From NCBI GenBank assembly GCA_016716435.1, contig JADJWI010000003.1, forward strand, positions 372,001 to 436,000: a stretch of 64,000 nucleotides of DNA, given 5' to 3'. Positions 16,946-25,789 of this stretch are shown piece by piece. This DNA comes from Acidobacteriota bacterium (lineage in GTDB: Bacteria > Acidobacteriota > Blastocatellia > Pyrinomonadales > Pyrinomonadaceae). Both the position numbers and the translations under genes were made by a program. The notes below the pieces were generated by a model, which was not told the DNA's origin, did no database searches, and saw only the letters and a program-made list of their open reading frames with translations. Position 1 is the first letter of the stretch. The number at the start of each line of letters is the position of its first letter.

Positions 16946-17095
16946 CTATTTTCCTCCACGAAATCCAGAATAAAAGAACGGCACGCCGAGCCGCGATTTG
17001 CTGCCCGAATTGGCAAGCTCCCAGCCGAACCAGGCGGCCGACGTGTAGAGTACAAGCACGAACATCCCGAATATTAAATAAAGTATTCTCGCCAT
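16946..17095 (-). CDS. 49-residue single-pass membrane peptide
   Basis: A small gene with ATG at 17095 and TAG at 16946-16948. It starts MARILYLIFGMFVLVLYTSA, one membrane helix, followed by WFGWELANSG and a short basic tail ending FRGGK. It lies 6 bp after the DUF4178 stop, and its stop codon is immediately followed by the DUF350 ATG, so translation is likely coupled across all three. I do not recognise a named family. The tight fit and hydrophobic helix make it a real gene that length cut-offs would miss. Confidence 0.75.
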   Translation of the reverse strand: MARILYLIFGMFVLVLYTSAAWFGWELANSGSKSRLGVPFFYSGFRGGK

Positions 17096-17101
17096 ATCAA
17101 C

Positions 17102-19039
17102 CTATTCATCGTCGCTGCCGCTTGAGCCAAACATGCTCTCGCTCCAGCGTCGCGATTCAAAAGAAAGCTTTCTGACGATCCCGATCACCGGAACGATCAG
17201 AAGCACCAGCAACGCACAAAAGAAATTGACGCCGCGATTAACGCCCTGGGCAACGCTGACCGATATCGGCATTGACTGCTGCCAGTTCTGCCAGGTACCT
17301 TCGACCCGGAGAGTGTATCTACCGGCCGGCAATGATGAAACGGTCGCGTCTTGGAACTGATTGCCCTCAGTCCAGGCTCCGTCGCTGTCCGTGCCGCTGT
17401 AGTACTCGATCGGGATATTGACCGATTCGACCTCCAAGCTTTGGTCGTTGATCAGGTCAACGTCAAGATCAGCCCAGGAATTGCTGACCGGTGCGAACGC
17501 CCGGATGCGTACATTGCGGTTCGCCTTCAGCTCGAACTGCTGGCTGAAGATCGCCTGGGGCTGAGTTGCATTGGCCAGCGGCGGGATCTCCATCTTTTGG
17601 TTCAGAACGGTCGTCCCGGTGCCGGCGATCGGCAACATAAAGATGCCGACGATGATCAGCAAAAGCAGCGGCACTGCTCCCCATGTGTAATACCACGAAC
17701 CGGTAAAAGGCTGGTTAGGTGCAACGCCCCAGGGCCGCGGCAGGTCTGAGATGCCAAAGATCTTCTCGATCTCCTCGTTGGTCATGTAAACGCCGGCCGA
17801 CCAATTCATCTCGCCCGTCGTCATTTCCTGAGAAAGCATCAATGGGGCAGAAACATAATCGACCGCCCGGACGCGCTCGCCCTGTTCCACTCGCCAATAG
17901 AACTCGCCGTCAACGTAACGAACGAATGCCTGCGCATCCTGAAAGATCTTGAAAGTCTGCCCGTTGTAGCGTGAGGTCACTCCCTTGCCGATGTTGGCCG
18001 GCATCTCGACCTCGGCCGGGTTGACCGGCTCAACGAAATTCCAATGGTTATCCGAGTGGACAAGCCAGCGGAAGCCGACCATCGGGTTATAGAGCAGATA
18101 CTCGTGCCAATAATAGGTCGTGCCGTCAATGGTGACGCTGCGGACCATGCGGCCGATGATGCGAAACTTGACGTCGCCAGGAAAATTTCCTTCCTGTCCG
18201 ACCTTGAGCAGAAACTGATCGGAAGTCGGGCAGGGTTCGAGGGCCTTGAAATATTTGAGGTTTCCTTGGTTTACATCCAGCAGCGAAGAGCAGTTTGGGC
18301 AGGAAACACGCTCGGCCTTGTCCGGAGCCGTAAGCGAAAGCGGGCCTCCGCAGTTCGGGCAGCCCATCGCTCCCGCGGTCGTCCGCCGTGCCTCTCGCTG
18401 AGCGGGCCGTGCGTCGCCGAGCCCGATCTCTTCGAGCGTCACCTGATGCCCAAGAAAGACCCAGGGCGGCGACATACTGTAGTCGATGGTCGCAAACTGG
18501 CTGTTCTGTCCGCTCAGGTCGGCATACCGCGACTGCTCATTCGGGACGAGCTGATAGGGGATCTCGCCGTCTGCCGCGACGGCCGTTGCGACGCCTTTCT
18601 CGAGCACCATCAGCGGCCCGTCCGAGGGAATCTGCGGTACGTATTTTCCAACCTCGATCTCGTCGTACCCGGGTATCGCCTTGCCTTCCGGAATCGGCTG
18701 AAAAAAGGTCATGTAGAAGCGCCCTTGCGCTTCCGCAAGCCAACCGACCCAGCCATTTGAGAATGTCGCGTACCACTCATCCCAGAAACCGCCAAGCTCG
18801 TGCTTGAGTTGGGCTCGTCCTGTCAGCTCAAATCTGTTTCCTTTGAACTCGCCCTTGAGTCCGAGCTTGAGCGGTGACTGCGAATCGGCGATCTCCGCGA
18901 CCTTGCCAAGATCCTCGAGCTTGCGGTCTGTCCGTGCTATCGCCGAGCGGCAATACGGACAAACGAGCACGATCGTCGAGCCCTTTTTGAACTCGATCGG
19001 CGCGGCACACGAAGGGCAATTTGCGGCAAGCACGCTCAT
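17102..19039 (-). CDS. Zinc-ribbon DUF4178 membrane protein
   Basis: A 645-residue protein with two zinc ribbons, CPSCAAPIEFKKG...CPYC at residues 8-32 and CPNCGGPLSL...CPNC near 226-250. Each is followed by a DUF4178 beta domain (FELTGRAQLKH... near 70; GDVKFRIIGRMVRSV near 285). One membrane helix lies near residue 455 (VPLLLLIIVGIFMLPIAG), then an extracytoplasmic beta domain and a last helix near 605 (FFCALLVLLIVPVIGI). It overlaps speD by 4 bp. The role is unknown; co-occurrence with SpeD, DUF350 and SpeE is a recurring arrangement. Confidence 0.85.
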   Translation of the reverse strand: MSVLAANCPSCAAPIEFKKGSTIVLVCPYCRSAIARTDRKLEDLGKVAEIADSQSPLKLGLKGEFKGNRFELTGRAQLKHELGGFWDEWYATFSNGWVGWLAEAQGRFYMTFFQPIPEGKAIPGYDEIEVGKYVPQIPSDGPLMVLEKGVATAVAADGEIPYQLVPNEQSRYADLSGQNSQFATIDYSMSPPWVFLGHQVTLEEIGLGDARPAQREARRTTAGAMGCPNCGGPLSLTAPDKAERVSCPNCSSLLDVNQGNLKYFKALEPCPTSDQFLLKVGQEGNFPGDVKFRIIGRMVRSVTIDGTTYYWHEYLLYNPMVGFRWLVHSDNHWNFVEPVNPAEVEMPANIGKGVTSRYNGQTFKIFQDAQAFVRYVDGEFYWRVEQGERVRAVDYVSAPLMLSQEMTTGEMNWSAGVYMTNEEIEKIFGISDLPRPWGVAPNQPFTGSWYYTWGAVPLLLLIIVGIFMLPIAGTGTTVLNQKMEIPPLANATQPQAIFSQQFELKANRNVRIRAFAPVSNSWADLDVDLINDQSLEVESVNIPIEYYSGTDSDGAWTEGNQFQDATVSSLPAGRYTLRVEGTWQNWQQSMPISVSVAQGVNRGVNFFCALLVLLIVPVIGIVRKLSFESRRWSESMFGSSGSDDE

Positions 19040-19479
19040 TCTCCACCTCCGGCTGATCGTGTCATTGGGTCAGCATCGTCTGTCATAGCGGTACCGCGTT
19101 CGATCTTCGTTATCGTCACATTCACAGCCGCGATCGAAGCCTTAAGCTCCGCCTCCCAGTTCCACTCTGGCCGCGTTCTGCAGCAATATAGATTGAACGT
19201 CGCGGTTCCGTATTCGGGATAGGTGTGGCAGGCGAGGTGCGATTCCGTCAGGGCGATCAGGCCTGTAACTCCGCCCTCGCCGGGAAACTTGTGCCAGACG
19301 GTTCCGATCGACTTCAGCTCAAGGCCGGCGATAACGCGCCCGAGTACATGGCGAAGCAAAGCTTCGTCCCGCAAGCGTTCGGGATCGCATCCCTCAGCTT
19401 CAATAAGCCATTCCGTTCCGACGATCATCAGGGTTTTGACAAGGTGGTGCGGCTTCCTTCCGGTCGGTGGCCGCGGCAA
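19036..19479 (-). CDS. speD: S-adenosylmethionine decarboxylase proenzyme
   Basis: A 147-residue prokaryotic SpeD. The autocleavage site TESHLACHTYPEYGTA near residue 78 carries the conserved Glu-Ser-His; the serine becomes the pyruvoyl group. KFPGEGGVTGLIAL precedes it as in the family. The product, decarboxylated SAM, donates aminopropyl groups to the SpeE-like enzyme. The region after the active site reads FNLYCCR where many SpeD proteins have DIFTCG. It is the first gene of the cluster and overlaps DUF4178 (ATGA). Confidence 0.88.
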   Translation of the reverse strand: MPRPPTGRKPHHLVKTLMIVGTEWLIEAEGCDPERLRDEALLRHVLGRVIAGLELKSIGTVWHKFPGEGGVTGLIALTESHLACHTYPEYGTATFNLYCCRTRPEWNWEAELKASIAAVNVTITKIERGTAMTDDADPMTRSAGGGE

Positions 19480-19586
19480 ACTTTATCGAACTCGGGCGGT
19501 GTGAGTCGCCGCCGTTCCCAATTCGTGAAAAAAATATAACGCATTCTGCCCGCAATGTCACCAACACCCGGCATCGCCAGCGGAGA

Positions 19587-19622
19587 AAAAAAACGGCCCC
19601 GGAGTTTTGCCGGAGCCGTTTT
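19587..19622 (-). terminator. Terminator after the GWxTD gene
   Basis: The stem AAAACGGC / GCCGTTTT plus CCGG / CCGG, with one C-A mismatch and an AGTTTTG loop, is flanked on the left by a run of A (a T run on the minus strand). It ends the GWxTD transcript and separates it from the speD operon. Confidence 0.82.
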
Positions 19623-19646
19623 CGTTATCGTTCGAGGCGGCATTCG

Positions 19647-21284
19647 CTAATCAATGATGCGAAACTTGCCTTTGTTCTCCACGACCTGCTGGCTGACCTT
19701 GTCCGTGGTCAAGACCTTGATCTCGTAATCGCCGGTCTCAAGGCCGATGGTCGGCAGCAGCCTGGCGAGCGTCAAACGCTGGCCTGAATCGGAAAGCCCT
19801 TCCCAATTCTCCGGTTGGCGAAATACCTCTTTGCCGCCTTTGGTCAAGATGTACTCAACCGAAACCGCTGGTCGGAGCGTCGTCTGGTCGATGCCGGCAT
19901 TATATACCTGCATATAAACACCGACGTCCTGGCCCTTCTTGTAAACGCCTTCGAGATTCGGGATCACCTTCGCATTGCCGATAACGAACATCGCGCCGAT
20001 GTCGCGTTCCTCGGTCGGGCGAAGGGTCGAGGCAAGCACGAGCGTCGAGGTCGAAAGCGCCTTGTCGTCGTAACGCGGAACCGTGAAGCCCTGATTGATG
20101 ATGCCGCGGTTGCCGGTGGCAACATCGCGGACGACCACATCGACCTTGTAGGTTCCCGGCGTCAGCGTGTATGCCTTTTGGTAGATCGACTTGCGCTCCC
20201 GCATCGTCGCAAGCTCTTCTCGCGTCGCATAGGTCGTCACAGCATCTTCAAAGATGCCAGATCGTTTTCCCGAAACGGCGATGATGCGCCCAAGGATATT
20301 TAGCCGGGCGGTTTCAACCCCGCCTTGATTCTCAAACTGCAGTTCACTGTTCGGGGTCTGAACTGTAAACGTAACGATCACACGGTCGGCGGATTGCCGA
20401 AAGAAGTCCACACGAAGATCGAAATTGAGAGGGTTGTTGTCGAGGACGACATCGCCGCCCGTAATTCCGTCAAGCATATCGCTAAACTTAACTGAAGGCG
20501 GACGTTGCAGGGCTGTAAGGACTTCAAGCCTCCGGAATGGCATATCCTGCTCACGTGTGTAAGTGTTGTTCGCATTGATCCCGGAGATTCGATCGGCCTT
20601 GCTCGAAAGGCCAAGCGATTCAGAAAGCGTTAACCCAGCACCTGGAACAAACAAAAGGGCGTCCTTTTCGTTGGCGTTGCGAGCAAGGCGATATTCTCCC
20701 GTTCCCGTTGGATCGACAAACTCTATCTCGACACCGTCACCAACACCGTCAAGGTAACGGTAAAACCAGATCTCAAAAGGATAGGTAGTCGTTGTTCCGC
20801 CGCCTTCGTAAGCCGGTCGGTCGTAGGCGCCGCCCGCGGGTCGCGATTCGATGGAATCCGGCTTGCCCCATGCGATGTATATACGGCCGCGGTCGGTACG
20901 CCAACCCGGTATGCCCGACGTGAAGCGTTCGTTAGCGTACGCGATCCGCTCGTAATACTCCTCGCGAAACTCATTCTCTTCGGTGTCCGGGTTCGGGTCA
21001 CGCCGACGCCAGAAATTCTCGATAAAATTCTCGCGTTCTTCGTCGGTCTGAAGCGCTTGAAACGCTCGCCTTTCTTCCTTCGTAATGATGTACGGAACGT
21101 CCTGGTCGAGCCAACGCTTGTAAGCCTCTTTCAACTCAGGCTTGACATTGCGCGAACGCTCCGTCGGATCCTGATTTGGCCGATTCTTATCGTTCTTATC
21201 ACGCTGGGCCGAGACCGGAACGCTCGCCGCCAGCATCAACGCGGCGGCCAGAAATACAAAACGAACAAAATAGTTCTTCGTCAT
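19647..21284 (-). CDS. GWxTD domain protein, secreted
   Basis: A 545-residue exported protein with a signal peptide over residues 1-26 (ASVPVSAQ). The GWxTD domain (about residues 45-190) contains ENFWRRRDPNPDTEENEFREEYYERIAYANERF and IPGWRTDRGRIYIAWGKPD. The C-terminal half is predominantly beta, with a Y-x-V-ending segment typical of extracellular beta-sandwich repeats. GWxTD proteins are common in Acidobacteriota and Bacteroidota; their biochemical role is unknown. It is a single-gene unit with its own terminator. Confidence 0.88.
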   Translation of the reverse strand: MTKNYFVRFVFLAAALMLAASVPVSAQRDKNDKNRPNQDPTERSRNVKPELKEAYKRWLDQDVPYIITKEERRAFQALQTDEERENFIENFWRRRDPNPDTEENEFREEYYERIAYANERFTSGIPGWRTDRGRIYIAWGKPDSIESRPAGGAYDRPAYEGGGTTTTYPFEIWFYRYLDGVGDGVEIEFVDPTGTGEYRLARNANEKDALLFVPGAGLTLSESLGLSSKADRISGINANNTYTREQDMPFRRLEVLTALQRPPSVKFSDMLDGITGGDVVLDNNPLNFDLRVDFFRQSADRVIVTFTVQTPNSELQFENQGGVETARLNILGRIIAVSGKRSGIFEDAVTTYATREELATMRERKSIYQKAYTLTPGTYKVDVVVRDVATGNRGIINQGFTVPRYDDKALSTSTLVLASTLRPTEERDIGAMFVIGNAKVIPNLEGVYKKGQDVGVYMQVYNAGIDQTTLRPAVSVEYILTKGGKEVFRQPENWEGLSDSGQRLTLARLLPTIGLETGDYEIKVLTTDKVSQQVVENKGKFRIID

Positions 21285-21429
21285 AAAAACTGCTCCTAAA
21301 CTTCAGACGGTAGACACAAAGGTAACCCGAAGAAATGGGTAAATTTCCCTATTCTAGATTTTAGACAGTTATCCCCGCTTGTTCAAGATGCTCAAAGCCC
21401 TATTTTGGGTTGCTTTCGGTAGTGTCAGT

Positions 21430-22488
21430 TCAAGCGGCAGGGCGCTCGTGCTGCCGCTCTTTGCCGAATGCCCACGCGATAAAGATGGAAAAGACGTAAA
21501 GAGCGATCATCGGCGAGGCGAAAAGTGCGAGATTTACGGCGTCGCCGGTCGGCGAGATGACGGCGGCAACTATCAGGATCACGACCAAGGCGATCTTCCA
21601 ACTTTTCAGCATCAACCGCGGAGTGATAAGCCCGATGCGGGCAAGGACGTAGGCAATGGCCGGCATCTGAAAGATAACGCCCATCGCGAGCATTATCAGC
21701 GTGATCAGATCGAAATAGTCAGTTGCTCTTAGCAACAGCCTGAAATCCGACCCGAGCCCGAGCAGATACCTCGCCGCCGGCGGAAATAGAATGTAGTACG
21801 CAAAAGCCGCTCCCGCAACAAAGGCAACGGACGAGAGTAAAATGAACGGCGTTACATAGGACTTTTCGTGCTGATAGAGCGCCGGCGAGATAAAACCCCA
21901 GATCTGCAAAAGCAAGAACGGCACCGAAAGGGCGATCGCCGCATAGAGCGAAACCGTTACATAAAGCGTAAAGGGCTCCTGCGCGGTCGTGACGATCATC
22001 CGCTCATCGGCCGCCATCTCGGGCACCGCATCGGGCGCCAGATCGACCGGTAAAAGCACGCCGGCCGGAATAACGGCGTTTATGGTATAGATCGGCTCGT
22101 CGGTAAAAAGCCCGATCTTGCCTTCGGCATTTTGTCCGACCACGGCCCGCACCGAAGTTCCGGGTTGAACCACGCTGACCCCAAGAGTTGTTGCACGGTC
22201 AAAAACGTAGCGGCCGCTGTCACCGGGCTTCAGCGATGAAAGCGGAAGTATTCGCTCCTCGCCCGTCCGCCCCTCGACCGGTAGCTCACGCCGCTCGGCC
22301 TCGGAGAGCGCCTTGCGGATCGGCACACTCAGAAAATCATAGATATTGTCGGCAAAGACGAAGCAGAAGATGAATGCGAAGATGATAAAAACGACCGAAC
22401 GGACGATGCGCTTCCGGAGCTCATCGAGATGGTCCAGAAACGACATCTCGTGCGCCGGCCCATTCATTCTGTTCTCGATCTGCTTCAT
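21430..22488 (-). CDS. tatC: Twin-arginine translocase subunit TatC with an enlarged periplasmic loop
   Basis: A 352-residue TatC, about 100 longer than usual. SFLDHLDELRKRIVRSV marks the N-terminus and first helix, EPFTLYVTVSLYAA begins the conserved core and PTGDAVNLALFASPMIALY the last helices. The extra length is one insertion, about residues 60-155, in the first periplasmic loop (between VPIRKALSEAERREL and TAQEPF). TatC is the receptor for RR signal peptides such as that of the FAD oxidase at 13-14.6 kb. It follows tatB by 31 bp. Confidence 0.92.
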   Translation of the reverse strand: MKQIENRMNGPAHEMSFLDHLDELRKRIVRSVVFIIFAFIFCFVFADNIYDFLSVPIRKALSEAERRELPVEGRTGEERILPLSSLKPGDSGRYVFDRATTLGVSVVQPGTSVRAVVGQNAEGKIGLFTDEPIYTINAVIPAGVLLPVDLAPDAVPEMAADERMIVTTAQEPFTLYVTVSLYAAIALSVPFLLLQIWGFISPALYQHEKSYVTPFILLSSVAFVAGAAFAYYILFPPAARYLLGLGSDFRLLLRATDYFDLITLIMLAMGVIFQMPAIAYVLARIGLITPRLMLKSWKIALVVILIVAAVISPTGDAVNLALFASPMIALYVFSIFIAWAFGKERQHERPAA

Positions 22489-22519
22489 CTAATGGGTAAG
22501 CCCTTGGCGTCGTTCCGGT

Positions 22520-22942
22520 TCAGAGCCAGTTTCGTTTGTCGAGTTCGTTCGCGTCGTCAACGTCCACGGCATCAGGGGCAGGCTCGGCCGCAGCTTCTTC
22601 GGGCTGAGTCTCCCGCTGAAAAGAACTCGCGTCAACCTCTCTTATCGCCGGGGCCTCGATGGCATTTGCCTCGCGTGGCGGAGCGATCCGCGGCTCGCTC
22701 TTTTTCTCTTTTGCCTCGGCCTCGATCGCATCAAGGTCAAACGCCTTCACCTCGCTCTCAAGGTCAACCTCGCGTTCCCAGGTCGATCGGAATTCGCCCG
22801 CCGTATTGCGAAGGTCGGCCATCATCTTGCCGATCTTGCGGGCATACTCCGGCAACTTCCGCGGACCGAGAAAAATGAGCGCAACGAGCCCGATGAGGAT
22901 CAGTTCCTGTGTTCCGATAGACTGGAAAATGAACAACAGCAC
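22520..22942 (-). CDS. tatB: TatA/TatB-type translocase subunit
   Basis: A 140-residue protein starting with GTG. One helix, LILIGLVALIFLGPRKLPEYARKIG, has the FLGPxKLP hinge followed by an amphipathic helix and a charged tail, as in TatB/TatA. The length and the position next to tatC favour TatB. It lies 14 bp after selD. No second TatA-like gene is in the window. Confidence 0.88.
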   Translation of the reverse strand: MLLFIFQSIGTQELILIGLVALIFLGPRKLPEYARKIGKMMADLRNTAGEFRSTWEREVDLESEVKAFDLDAIEAEAKEKKSEPRIAPPREANAIEAPAIREVDASSFQRETQPEEAAAEPAPDAVDVDDANELDKRNWL

Positions 22943-22956
22943 AAGAAAAACTCCGG

Positions 22957-23976
22957 CTAAACGACCTCGATCAGCTTGCCGCCGAGCGGCCCGACCCTTC
23001 CAATAATATGCGAGCCGGCAACGGTGGCTACATATTCCTCCGCCCGCTCTACGGGCAGGCTTATTAGCAAACCGCCCGCGGTTTGCGGGTCAAAAAGTGC
23101 GCTTTGCATAAGGCCCGAAACCGACGTATCAAACTTGATTGTATCACCTACATAAACGCGATTGTTGCGGTCGCCGCGGGTCAGCATTCCTTGCTCGATC
23201 AACTCGAGCGTTGCGGGCAGCAGCGGCACGGCCAACGACTCGATTGTAAATGTAACACCGCTCGCCTTTGCCATCTCGTAAGCATGGCCGAGAAGTCCGA
23301 AACCGGTAACATCCGTACAGCCATTTGCGCCGATCTCCATCATTGCTTTAGACGCAGCGGCGGCCGATGTGGTCATCGCCGAAATGCATGCGTCCATCGA
23401 TTCCTGGCTCGCCACGCCGCGTTTCACAGCCGTATTGATCGCACCGGTCCCGATCGGTTTGGTCAGGATGAGAGCATCGCCCGGCATCGCTCCCGCATTA
23501 GTTACCACCTTGTCCGGATGCACAAAGCCCGTTACGGCATAGCCGAACTTCATTTCCTGGTCGTCGACCGAGTGGCCGCCGATCACGACGACGCCGGCCT
23601 CGTTCATCGCGAGCTGCCCGCCGAGCAATATCTCCCCAAGTACGTCCCAATCGCCCTTCTGCGGGTAACACACCACCGAAAGTGCCGTCACTGGACGCCC
23701 GCCCATCGCGTAAACGTCGTTCAGGGAGTTGATCGCCGCAACGCGGCCGTAGATCACCGGATCATCGGCAACGGGCGTGAAAAAATCGACCGTTTGGACA
23801 AGCGCAAGGTCGTCCGAAACGCGAAAAACTCCCGCGTCGTCGGAATTCTCGAAACCGACGATCACATTTTCGCTTGGTTGTAACGGAAGTTTGCTCAAAA
23901 CTTGAGCAAGGTCGCCAGGGGCGAGTTTGGCCACTCAACCCGCACAGGAAACCATTTCCGTCAAACGCTTGGTCAT
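22957..23976 (-). CDS. selD: Selenide, water dikinase; selenoprotein with in-frame UGA
   Basis: A 339-residue SelD, which makes selenophosphate from selenide and ATP for selenocysteine and selenouridine synthesis. The recognisable ORF from a GTG at 23934 lacks the catalytic N-terminal residue. Reading through the TGA at 23935-23937 back to ATG 23976 adds the expected peptide ending VSCAG-Sec-VAKLAPGDL, where other SelD proteins carry Cys or Sec. A hairpin downstream fits a bacterial SECIS. AGGAGG lies 12 bp before the ATG. GGHSVDDQEMKFG and DVTGFGLLGHAYEMA motifs confirm the family. It leads an operon with tatB and tatC. Confidence 0.9.
23891..23909 (-). promoter_or_regulatory. Candidate bacterial SECIS hairpin in selD
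   Basis: On the minus strand TTGCTCAA-GTT-TTGAGCAA forms a perfect 8-bp stem with a loop starting G-U. The loop is about 33 nt after the UGA, within the 16-37 nt window known for bacterial SECIS elements, whose loops have a G in the first two positions. Confidence 0.72.
23935..23937 (-). other. Recoded UGA (selenocysteine) codon of selD
   Basis: The in-frame TGA sits between GGT and GTG codons and matches the catalytic Cys/Sec position of SelD. Protein similarity continues on both sides of it, so it is read through rather than a stop. Confidence 0.85.
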
Positions 23977-24026
23977 CGGTTCGTCATTCCTCCTTTCGAA
24001 ATTTATAAGCCCAGTGCCTGCCACAC

Positions 24027-24941
24027 TTACACCGATCCGGCCGTCTTATCCTTTTCACCCGTCAGTATCGAATAGAGCCGGTTAAGGTCGTCCGAATTGT
24101 AGTATTCGATCTCTATCTTGCCCGCATTTCCTTTGCCGCTCGGGCGGATCTTTACGTTCGTCGCCAATGCCCGCATGAGCTTTGTTTCTGCGTGCCGGAC
24201 GTTCGGGTCGCCCGTTTGGGTAACCTGTGTCTTTGCAGCAGTTACGCTGCTTGTATCGGCTGCCGCTCGCTTGATGGTCCGCTCCGCCTCGCGAACGGAC
24301 ATTTGCTTCTCGATTATTGCACGTGCGGTTCGCACTTGAATCGCTTTGTCATCTGTGAGAAGGAGCGCTCGGCCGTGGCCGGCGGTTAACTTGCCTTCTT
24401 CGATCAGCTTTTGGATCTCGTCCGGCAGCTTCAAAAGCCGCATTGAGGTGGCGATCAGCGAACGCTCTTTGCCAACCCGCCCGGACAGTTCCTCTTGCGT
24501 AAGTCCAATCGTATCAATGAGTTTGCGGAACGCGTTTGCCTCTTCGATGGGGTTCAGTTCTTCCCGCTGGATGTTTTCGATAAGTGCGATCTCAAGGATC
24601 TTGTCATCTGAGACCTCCTTGATCACGACCGGGACTTTGTGCAAACCGGCACGCTGAGCAGCCCGCCAACGCCGCTCGCCGGCAACGATCTGATATCGAT
24701 TACCGACACGCCGGACGACGATCGGCTGTACGATCCCGTTTGCCGCGATCGAGCTCGCGAGCTCATCGAGCGCCTTGCCGTCAAAGCGGGTCCGCGGTTG
24801 CTGAGGATTGCCCGAGATACGCGAAACATCGATCTCCTTGACGGTGCCCGACGCTTCAGCCGCCTCGGCAATCGCCGCAGGGCTCTCGGCTGGCTCGCCG
24901 AGCAGAGCGCTGAGTCCTCGGCCTAGAGGTTTTCTAGCCAT
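24027..24941 (-). CDS. parB: Chromosome partitioning protein ParB
   Basis: A 304-residue ParB/Spo0J. The N-terminal MARKPLGRGLSALLGE motif interacts with ParA, the CTP-binding domain has IVAGERRWRAAQRAG near residue 90 and LIENIQREELNPIEEA near 118, and an HTH follows (TQEELSGRVGKERSLIATSMRLLKLP). The C-terminal dimer domain ends the protein. It overlaps parA by 8 bp. ParB slides from parS sites to organise the origin region. Confidence 0.94.
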   Translation of the reverse strand: MARKPLGRGLSALLGEPAESPAAIAEAAEASGTVKEIDVSRISGNPQQPRTRFDGKALDELASSIAANGIVQPIVVRRVGNRYQIVAGERRWRAAQRAGLHKVPVVIKEVSDDKILEIALIENIQREELNPIEEANAFRKLIDTIGLTQEELSGRVGKERSLIATSMRLLKLPDEIQKLIEEGKLTAGHGRALLLTDDKAIQVRTARAIIEKQMSVREAERTIKRAAADTSSVTAAKTQVTQTGDPNVRHAETKLMRALATNVKIRPSGKGNAGKIEIEYYNSDDLNRLYSILTGEKDKTAGSV

Positions 24942-25695
24942 GTTCGATTATCTCCTTCGTCAGTTGAAAATAGCTCTCGGCGCCTCGCGACTTCGAGTCG
25001 TAAAGCAGGATCGGCTTTCCAAAGCTCGGAGCCTCAGCAAGCCGGACATTTCGCGGGATCACCGTCCGAAGCACCTGCGGTCCGTAAAAATCTCTCAGAT
25101 CCTTCGCCACCGCAGCGGAAAGATTCGTCCGCTCGTCAAACATCGTCAGGAGCAGACCTTCGATCTTGAGGCCGGGGTTCAACTCCCGTTTGAGCCGTGA
25201 AAGCGTCTCAAAAAGCTCAGTAACCCCCTCAAGCGCGAAATATTCGGTCTGTATCGGTACGAGCAGCGAATCCGCGGCCGTGAGCCCGTTTACGGTCAGA
25301 ATGCCGAGCGACGGCGGGCAATCGATGATTATGTAATGAAAATACTCGCGGATCGATTCAAGCAGGCCTTTGAGAATCTTTGCCCGATTCTTATCATCTG
25401 CGAATTCTATCTCAATGCCGGCCAGGTTCTTGTGCGAGGGCAAAACCCAGAGCGTGTCGATCTCTGTCGGGACGACCAGGTCGCGGACGGAATCGCCGGA
25501 TATCATCGCATCGTAGAGCGAACGGCGGCTCGGGAGTTTCTCGATGCCGGCGCCTGAGGTCGCATTTCCCTGGGGGTCGGCGTCAACGAGCAGCACCTTT
25601 TTGCCCTCGAGCGCCAACCCCGCCGCGAGGTTTATCGCGGTCGTGGTCTTACCGACACCGCCTTTTTGATTGGCGATCGCAATGATCTTTCCCAT
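24934..25695 (-). CDS. parA: Chromosome partitioning ATPase ParA/Soj
   Basis: A 253-residue deviant Walker ATPase: KGGVGKTTTAINLAAG at residues 10-25, DADPQGNAT near 40 and the IIDCPPSLG motif near 118. It binds DNA with ATP and moves ParB-parS complexes. It follows mnmG on the same strand, the usual gidA-parA-parB order near bacterial origins, with a 16-bp inverted repeat between them. Confidence 0.94.
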   Translation of the reverse strand: MGKIIAIANQKGGVGKTTTAINLAAGLALEGKKVLLVDADPQGNATSGAGIEKLPSRRSLYDAMISGDSVRDLVVPTEIDTLWVLPSHKNLAGIEIEFADDKNRAKILKGLLESIREYFHYIIIDCPPSLGILTVNGLTAADSLLVPIQTEYFALEGVTELFETLSRLKRELNPGLKIEGLLLTMFDERTNLSAAVAKDLRDFYGPQVLRTVIPRNVRLAEAPSFGKPILLYDSKSRGAESYFQLTKEIIEHG

Positions 25696-25789
25696 TTTTA
25701 GCGAATATTGAGCACTTTTAGGGAATTTTTGCCCGAAAAAGCTCGTGTAGACTGATTCTAGGCTATGCGCGGGTCAAAGCAAACCACGG

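Noticed and set aside
23935..23937. UGA as a real stop, with SelD starting at GTG 23934
   Set aside because: That start would remove the catalytic residue and waste a conserved upstream peptide with a ribosome site; read-through explains the sequence better.
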